Positions 59,965 through 64,000 of a DNA stretch of 64,000 bases are shown piece by piece. The stretch's first letter is position 1. The number at the start of each line of letters is the position of its first letter. The stretch covers positions 1 to 64,000 of the forward strand of contig CAISPO010000037.1 of the NCBI GenBank assembly GCA_903887415.1. The letters are read 5' to 3'. Below the pieces are notes generated by a model. That model was not told the origin of the DNA. It made no database searches and saw only the letters and a list, made by a program, of their open reading frames with translations. Position numbers and translations under genes: made by a program. The stretch is from an uncultured Bacteroidota bacterium. Its GTDB lineage: Bacteria > Bacteroidota > Bacteroidia > Chitinophagales > Chitinophagaceae.

Positions 59965-61923
59965 CTACCGCTCCAAATCCGCCAGCATAGCCTTTGCCCG
60001 CTCGTTGCCCGGGTGCTTTTTGAGCAGGTGTTCCAGTTGCTTGCGGGCCAGTTCGGGCTTCTGGTTACTATGATACCATACAGCCATGTTGAGCAGGTTT
60101 TGTTCATAGTCCGGGTCCAGGCCATCTGCCCGTTTCAAGTAGTCGTAGGCCATCGTGTTGTTGCCCTGCTGCATGTAGATGTAGCCGAGATTAGTGTTCG
60201 CACTGATGTGGTTAGGGTTTTCGCTGGTTACGAACTCAAATACTTTTTGCGCTTCCGGTATCTTGTTCAGCGCCAGCAGGCATATGCCATACTTGTTTTC
60301 AAAATCGAGTGAGTACTTCCATATCTCGGTTGCCCGCTGGTACCAGGGCAGTGCTTGCTCCGGCTGCTGCAATTGGTAGTATGCTTCGCCTATCCGGTAT
60401 GCTGTCCATGCGTCGCTCAGGGCGATCGGCTCTAGTTGCGCGGCATAGCCAGTTACCTTCTGATAGTCTTTGAGCAGGTAGTAAACCCTGATGTAATCCC
60501 GGTTCTGCTTTTTTGTGGCTTCAATGTTATTCTGTCTGCCCAGGTATAGTAATGCGGAATCCAGGAGCTCCTTGGATGGGGCATAACGCTCATAGAACTC
60601 CAGGTAGCCGCGAGCCGTAGTAATGGCATCGGGGTTATTATTATTAAAACACTTCATGCCCAGGAAAGCGGTGATCTTTCTACTTACGGTATCTGCTCCT
60701 GGCCGCTTACGGATAAAGTGGTCTGTGACTGCCACGTGCGGTATATCTATGCTGCCGTTATGCGGCATATGGCAGGTGACACAGTCATTGTTTTTTGTGG
60801 CTCTAACCTGTGCCGACTCGGTGCATTGCAGTTGGCCAGCAACAGTTCCATGGCAGCTTTGACAGGCATTGATAAATTGTGATCTAGGGGTAAACTTTAC
60901 ACTCACATGCGGATTGTGGCAAGTGATGCAGCTCATCTTGCCGGATTCAATGAAACATCTGCTCTTCTTCATTCGTTCTAAATGCGATGCCATGATCATT
61001 TTATCCTGTGCGCCCTCATATTCCGGCATAAACACATTCATCACTTCAGAGAGCTTCATGCCTGGGTGAAAATCGAAAAACGACTTGCCGTCATTAAGCA
61101 CCGTGATGCCCTGTAGATGGCAGCGCTGGCACACATTGTTCTGCAATTCGGTGGACAATCGCCTTGGGTTAACAATCGAATAGTCCGGTCCTTTTGATGT
61201 ATCCACTTGTGCAGTTGTTTGCCGCTCCATTACGTGTATGCTGCCAGGGCCGTGGCAGCGCTCGCAGTCTATACCGGTTTTTAGCAGCGTGTATTTATTC
61301 TCACTGTTGGCCACAAAATCAGGATAGCCATTGTGGCAGCTCATGCACTCTATTTCTATCATCCGCTTGAAGCGGGTACTGGCGCCTTTTTCAAAGCCAG
61401 GTGCGAGGTCCCATCTGTGCTTCTGCGTATAAAAGGTGATAGGTGCCTGATACAGATAACCGTTTACACCAAAGATGTGTGAGTTGGTATGTTGTCCTGA
61501 ACCTACAACATAGTCCACCCGCTGTATGCGCTTATGCACGGTGTCGCCATCCTCTACCCGGAACTCCATAATGAAGAAAGAATCATTGTCCCAATAGGGT
61601 TTGTAATAATAATCGAGCGAGGAATCATAAACCAAAGCGTGTGAAGGTGAGAAATCAGCCGCGGATTTCTCCTTCGTTGCAAACCCGAATGACTGCCCCA
61701 TGCCAGTCTGGATAAACGTCTGGTATATTGGTTCGTGGCAGCCACGGCAGGTTTGCATACCTACATAACGAGCAGCCGTGTCATAAACATTCTTCCATTT
61801 GGAGGTCTCCTGTGCATCGCCATCTTCGTTTTTCACAGCAGGACTATTGCAAAAGAATACCGGCAGTGTTATTGCGAACAATGCAAGAGTAAGTAATATT
61901 TTGCGGAGGAGGCGGGAGGGCAT
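59965..61923 (-). CDS. Seven-heme cytochrome c with TPR domain
   Basis: A 652-residue exported protein. The N-terminal hydrophobic segment ends at VFFCNS, a possible lipobox (Cys25). Seven CxxCH heme sites lie in the first two thirds (CRGCH, CMSCH, CERCH, CQRCH, CITCH, CQSCH, CVTCH), with WDLAPGFEKGAS and PHVAVTDHFIRK typical of the cytochrome c554/c-family DUF4880-like multiheme proteins. From about residue 440 a TPR domain follows (AWTAYRIGEAYYQLQQPEQALPWYQRATEIW, ISANTNLGYIYMQQGNNTMAYDYLKRA). The combination suggests a surface or periplasmic electron carrier that docks to partner proteins. Confidence 0.87.
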   Translation of the reverse strand: MPSRLLRKILLTLALFAITLPVFFCNSPAVKNEDGDAQETSKWKNVYDTAARYVGMQTCRGCHEPIYQTFIQTGMGQSFGFATKEKSAADFSPSHALVYDSSLDYYYKPYWDNDSFFIMEFRVEDGDTVHKRIQRVDYVVGSGQHTNSHIFGVNGYLYQAPITFYTQKHRWDLAPGFEKGASTRFKRMIEIECMSCHNGYPDFVANSENKYTLLKTGIDCERCHGPGSIHVMERQTTAQVDTSKGPDYSIVNPRRLSTELQNNVCQRCHLQGITVLNDGKSFFDFHPGMKLSEVMNVFMPEYEGAQDKMIMASHLERMKKSRCFIESGKMSCITCHNPHVSVKFTPRSQFINACQSCHGTVAGQLQCTESAQVRATKNNDCVTCHMPHNGSIDIPHVAVTDHFIRKRPGADTVSRKITAFLGMKCFNNNNPDAITTARGYLEFYERYAPSKELLDSALLYLGRQNNIEATKKQNRDYIRVYYLLKDYQKVTGYAAQLEPIALSDAWTAYRIGEAYYQLQQPEQALPWYQRATEIWKYSLDFENKYGICLLALNKIPEAQKVFEFVTSENPNHISANTNLGYIYMQQGNNTMAYDYLKRADGLDPDYEQNLLNMAVWYHSNQKPELARKQLEHLLKKHPGNERAKAMLADLER

Positions 61924-61936
61924 TGGAGGGCAAAAT

Positions 61937-62311
61937 CTAGTGTAGTTTTATACCCGGAATAAATTTAAAATCCTTCTTGTTATACGTAAATAACGGCAGC
62001 CGGTATATAACACTCATTGCTCCAATTATTGCATCGGGGATTTGCAAATTATGTGACAGCTTGAAAGCATGTAACAGTTCAATTGCCTTTTCAGATACTT
62101 CGCTGTTAAAGTGAATGATATTATACTGCTTCACTTTTTTTTCCATTAACTGCAAATCTTTTTTATTTTCCATTCCCCTGTACAATTCCATTACAGAAAC
62201 TGAAGGCATGAGTACATTTCCATTACCTATTGTTTTCAATTCATCAACAGTGTGAGGCAGTTCTTTAAATAACGAGATAAATATGTTTGTATCGCAAATC
62301 ACTAAGCTCAT
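61937..62311 (-). CDS. PIN-domain toxin (VapC-like)
   Basis: A 124-residue PIN-domain ribonuclease. Acidic residues in the expected places: Asp7 (ICDTNIFISLF), Glu42 (VSVMELYRGM), Asp93 (IPDAIIGAM) and Asp114 (YNKKDF) with Asn111. It overlaps the antitoxin gene by four bases (ATGA), so translation is coupled, and is expected to cleave RNA (often tRNA) unless held by its partner. The gene lies 13 bases from the multiheme cytochrome start, on the same strand. Confidence 0.87.
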   Translation of the reverse strand: MSLVICDTNIFISLFKELPHTVDELKTIGNGNVLMPSVSVMELYRGMENKKDLQLMEKKVKQYNIIHFNSEVSEKAIELLHAFKLSHNLQIPDAIIGAMSVIYRLPLFTYNKKDFKFIPGIKLH

Positions 62312-62553
62312 AGCCTATTTCCCCACGCATTTTTACGAAGATCTTCCAATGAAATATCTCTTCCTTTCCAAATGCCGGCTAACGCAGTTACATCGGGTTT
62401 TTCAGCAAAAACTATTGGTAAAGAAGTGTCAATATTGCTTTTTGCTTTCTTTTTCGGCTTTGGAAGCTCAACAACAAAATCAAGGTATTTTGCAAAATCT
62501 TTTAGTGCCTCAAGCACTTTTGCATTTTTATATTTTATGATTACTTCAGGCAT
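62308..62553 (-). CDS. Antitoxin of the PIN-domain toxin
   Basis: An 81-residue protein. N-terminal beta-strand and helix (VIIKYKNAKVLEALKDFAKYLDF), a lysine-rich linker, and the C-terminal motif TALAGIWKGRDISLEDLRKNAWGNRL, which resembles the toxin-neutralising tail of VapB-type antitoxins with the WGxR ending. A -7 box lies 22 bases upstream. No classical DNA-binding fold is obvious; the N-terminus may form a small beta-alpha dimer. The order antitoxin-then-toxin with a 4-base overlap is usual for such operons. Confidence 0.8.
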   Translation of the reverse strand: MPEVIIKYKNAKVLEALKDFAKYLDFVVELPKPKKKAKSNIDTSLPIVFAEKPDVTALAGIWKGRDISLEDLRKNAWGNRL

Positions 62554-62575
62554 AGTTCATTCTATTATCTTAAGA

Positions 62576-62583
62576 CAAATATA
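62576..62583 (-). promoter_or_regulatory. -7 box of the antitoxin-toxin operon
   Basis: TATATTTG on the minus strand fits TAnnTTTG, 22 bases before the ATG at 62553. Direct repeats CTATTTGTGAAATG near 62619 and 62664 lie upstream and might be operator sites. Confidence 0.45.
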
Positions 62584-62711
62584 CCTGAAAATCTTCACTG
62601 ATTAGCGGGACGCGGTCCACTATTTGTGAAATGATAATGTGAAAGGTGGAAAAGTAGTTCCCCTATTTGTGAAATGCCCTAATGTGAATATTTAGACATT
62701 GTCTCAATTCC

Positions 62712-63989
62712 CTACCCAAACATCGCCAGTGTATAATCCTTTTTTCCCTTTTGCACGAGTATGTACTTATCATTAAGCAGGTGCTGCGACGTTATCTTAA
62801 AATCAAGCGCCGTCACCTTCTCTTTATTGATGCTTACGCCACCGTTTTGCAGCATTTTTTTTGCTTCACCTTTCGATGCGAATACCCCGCTTTCAGCTAG
62901 GAACGTGATCAGGTCAAGGCCCTCGGTAAGGGCAGACAATGAGCCGGTTACTTGCGATACACCATCCATCACTTCCAGCAGTTGCTGTTCACTTAGAGAG
63001 CGCAGCACCTCTACTGATGATTGGCCGAAGAGTATCTCTGATGCCTGCTTTGCGAACGCAAGGTCTTCTTCGCTATGCACCATTATGGTCATTTCATCGG
63101 CGATGGACTTTTGCAGTTTACGCTGGTGCGGTGCAATTTCGTGCTCTGCTATCAGCGCCTTGATTTCAGCAACCGGTTTGAAGGAAAATACCAGCGCCAT
63201 TTTCGCAGCATCAGTATCGGGCAGGTTGAGCCAGAACTGGTAGAACTTGTAGGGAGATGTCCGGTTCCTGTCGAGCCAAACATTGCCAGTCTCTGATTTG
63301 CCAAATTTACTACCATCGCTTTTTGTAATGAGTGTGCAGGTAAATGCAAATGCATCCGGCCCGCCTTTGCGGCGGATAAGCTCTGTGCCGGTCACAATAT
63401 TGCCCCATTGGTCGGCGCCGCCCATTTGCAGTTTTACATTATGATTGTTGCATAAATGGAAGAAGTCATAGCCCTGTATGAGCTGGTAGGTAAACTCCGT
63501 AAACGACATCCCCGTCTCGAGGCGCTTTTGTACAGAGTCTTTGGCCAGCATGTAGTTGATGGAAATATGCTTGCCTGCATCGCGTATGAAATCAAGAAAT
63601 GAAAAATCTTTGAACCAATCATAGTTATTTACCAGCACAGCGCCATTAGCATCATTGTCGCTGAAATCAAGGAAGCGTTCCAACTGGCTACGTATGCCAT
63701 CGCAATTTTTTCTTATGGTATCTACGTCCAGCAGGTTACGTTCCTGCGATTTACCAGATGGGTCACCGATCATACCGGTGGCGCCGCCTACCAGTGCATA
63801 GGGCTTATGCCCTGCACGCTGCAGGCGCATAAGCAGTGTTATTGGCAACAGGCTACCGACATGCAGGCTGTCGGCGGTAGGGTCAAAGCCGATATAGCCC
63901 GAGGTCATTTCCTTCATCAGTTGTTCTTCGGTGCCAGGCATTATGTCCTGCACCAGGTTCCTTTCTTGTAATTCAGCTATTAAATTCAT
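62712..63989 (-). CDS. tyrS: Tyrosyl-tRNA synthetase
   Basis: A 425-residue class I aminoacyl-tRNA synthetase. The HIGH motif is HVGS (43-46) and KMSKS is KFGKS (near residue 235); tyrosine specificity is shown by GYIGFDPTADSLHVGS, YQLIQGYDFFHL and QMGGADQWGNI. The C-terminal S4 domain binds tRNA (GVFASKGEAKKMLQNGGVSINKEKV). The gene is complete. Its ATG at 63989 is only 11 bases from the window end, with CTATATTTTG just upstream. Confidence 0.97.
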   Translation of the reverse strand: MNLIAELQERNLVQDIMPGTEEQLMKEMTSGYIGFDPTADSLHVGSLLPITLLMRLQRAGHKPYALVGGATGMIGDPSGKSQERNLLDVDTIRKNCDGIRSQLERFLDFSDNDANGAVLVNNYDWFKDFSFLDFIRDAGKHISINYMLAKDSVQKRLETGMSFTEFTYQLIQGYDFFHLCNNHNVKLQMGGADQWGNIVTGTELIRRKGGPDAFAFTCTLITKSDGSKFGKSETGNVWLDRNRTSPYKFYQFWLNLPDTDAAKMALVFSFKPVAEIKALIAEHEIAPHQRKLQKSIADEMTIMVHSEEDLAFAKQASEILFGQSSVEVLRSLSEQQLLEVMDGVSQVTGSLSALTEGLDLITFLAESGVFASKGEAKKMLQNGGVSINKEKVTALDFKITSQHLLNDKYILVQKGKKDYTLAMFG

Positions 63990-64000
63990 TCAAAATATAG

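Overview
The window comes from a Bacteroidota chromosome, most likely a Chitinophagia-type member. The evidence is the type IX secretion system (T9SS) parts PorT, PorQ and a PorE-like protein, seven predicted secreted proteins with T9SS C-terminal sorting domains, many exact TAnnTTTG -7 promoter boxes with no clear Shine-Dalgarno sites, and typical Bacteroidota forms of FabI, PurS and DUF4838, DUF4465 and DUF2130 proteins. Genes are dense on both strands. I saw no rRNA, tRNA, CRISPR array, prophage or intact transposase.

Region by region (minus-strand operons read right to left). 1-6250: a plastocyanin-like surface protein, then a vitamin B12 uptake operon. A cobalamin riboswitch with its own promoter precedes a DUF4465 protein, a second T9SS surface protein, a BtuG-like beta-propeller lipoprotein and a BtuB-like TonB receptor. 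6292-6747: MarR regulator. 6838-16620: a tightly packed six-gene operon that looks like an exopolysaccharide synthesis and export system built like pga: response regulator, membrane HEAT-repeat protein, two tandem GT2 synthases, a TPR plus beta-barrel exporter and a glycan-active lipoprotein. 16821-18880: a TPR histidine kinase, split by a frameshift, probably the partner of that response regulator. 19190-29062: Ig-repeat surface protein, ECF sigma factor, rsmE, DUF4159 protein, GT2, FAD oxidoreductase, Maf, UbiA-type prenyltransferase, porQ, fabI. 29234-34185: outer-membrane barrel, PorE-like OmpA protein, NHL/FN3 surface protein.

34341-37168 is a DUF2130 gene followed by a small accessory patch: a 65-residue protein coupled to a nucleotidyltransferase, a relic of a second DUF2130 3' end, a UPF0175 protein and a frameshifted small membrane protein. 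37199-40197: 3-oxoadipyl-CoA thiolase, porT, a candidate small RNA and an EGF-like lipoprotein. 40719-49749: two divergent adhesin-like giants (2094 and 784 residues) made of the same BIG2-like repeat. 49819-55243: small proteins, alpha/beta hydrolase, CBS protein, DUF3109 protein, asd, and a MITE-like element that has replaced the end of an orphan mazE-like gene. 55374-63989: ABC exporter, TMEM175-like channel, rsmI, purS, pssA, a seven-heme cytochrome c with TPRs, a VapBC-type pair and tyrS.

The most interesting items are the pga-like operon with paired synthases, the B12 locus in which T9SS cargo takes the place of lipoproteins, two genes broken at the same kind of T6-stop sequence, the two-beat repeat pattern of the giant adhesin, the nested inverted-repeat element in mazE, and a set of genes whose -7 box sits 4-6 bases from the ATG.
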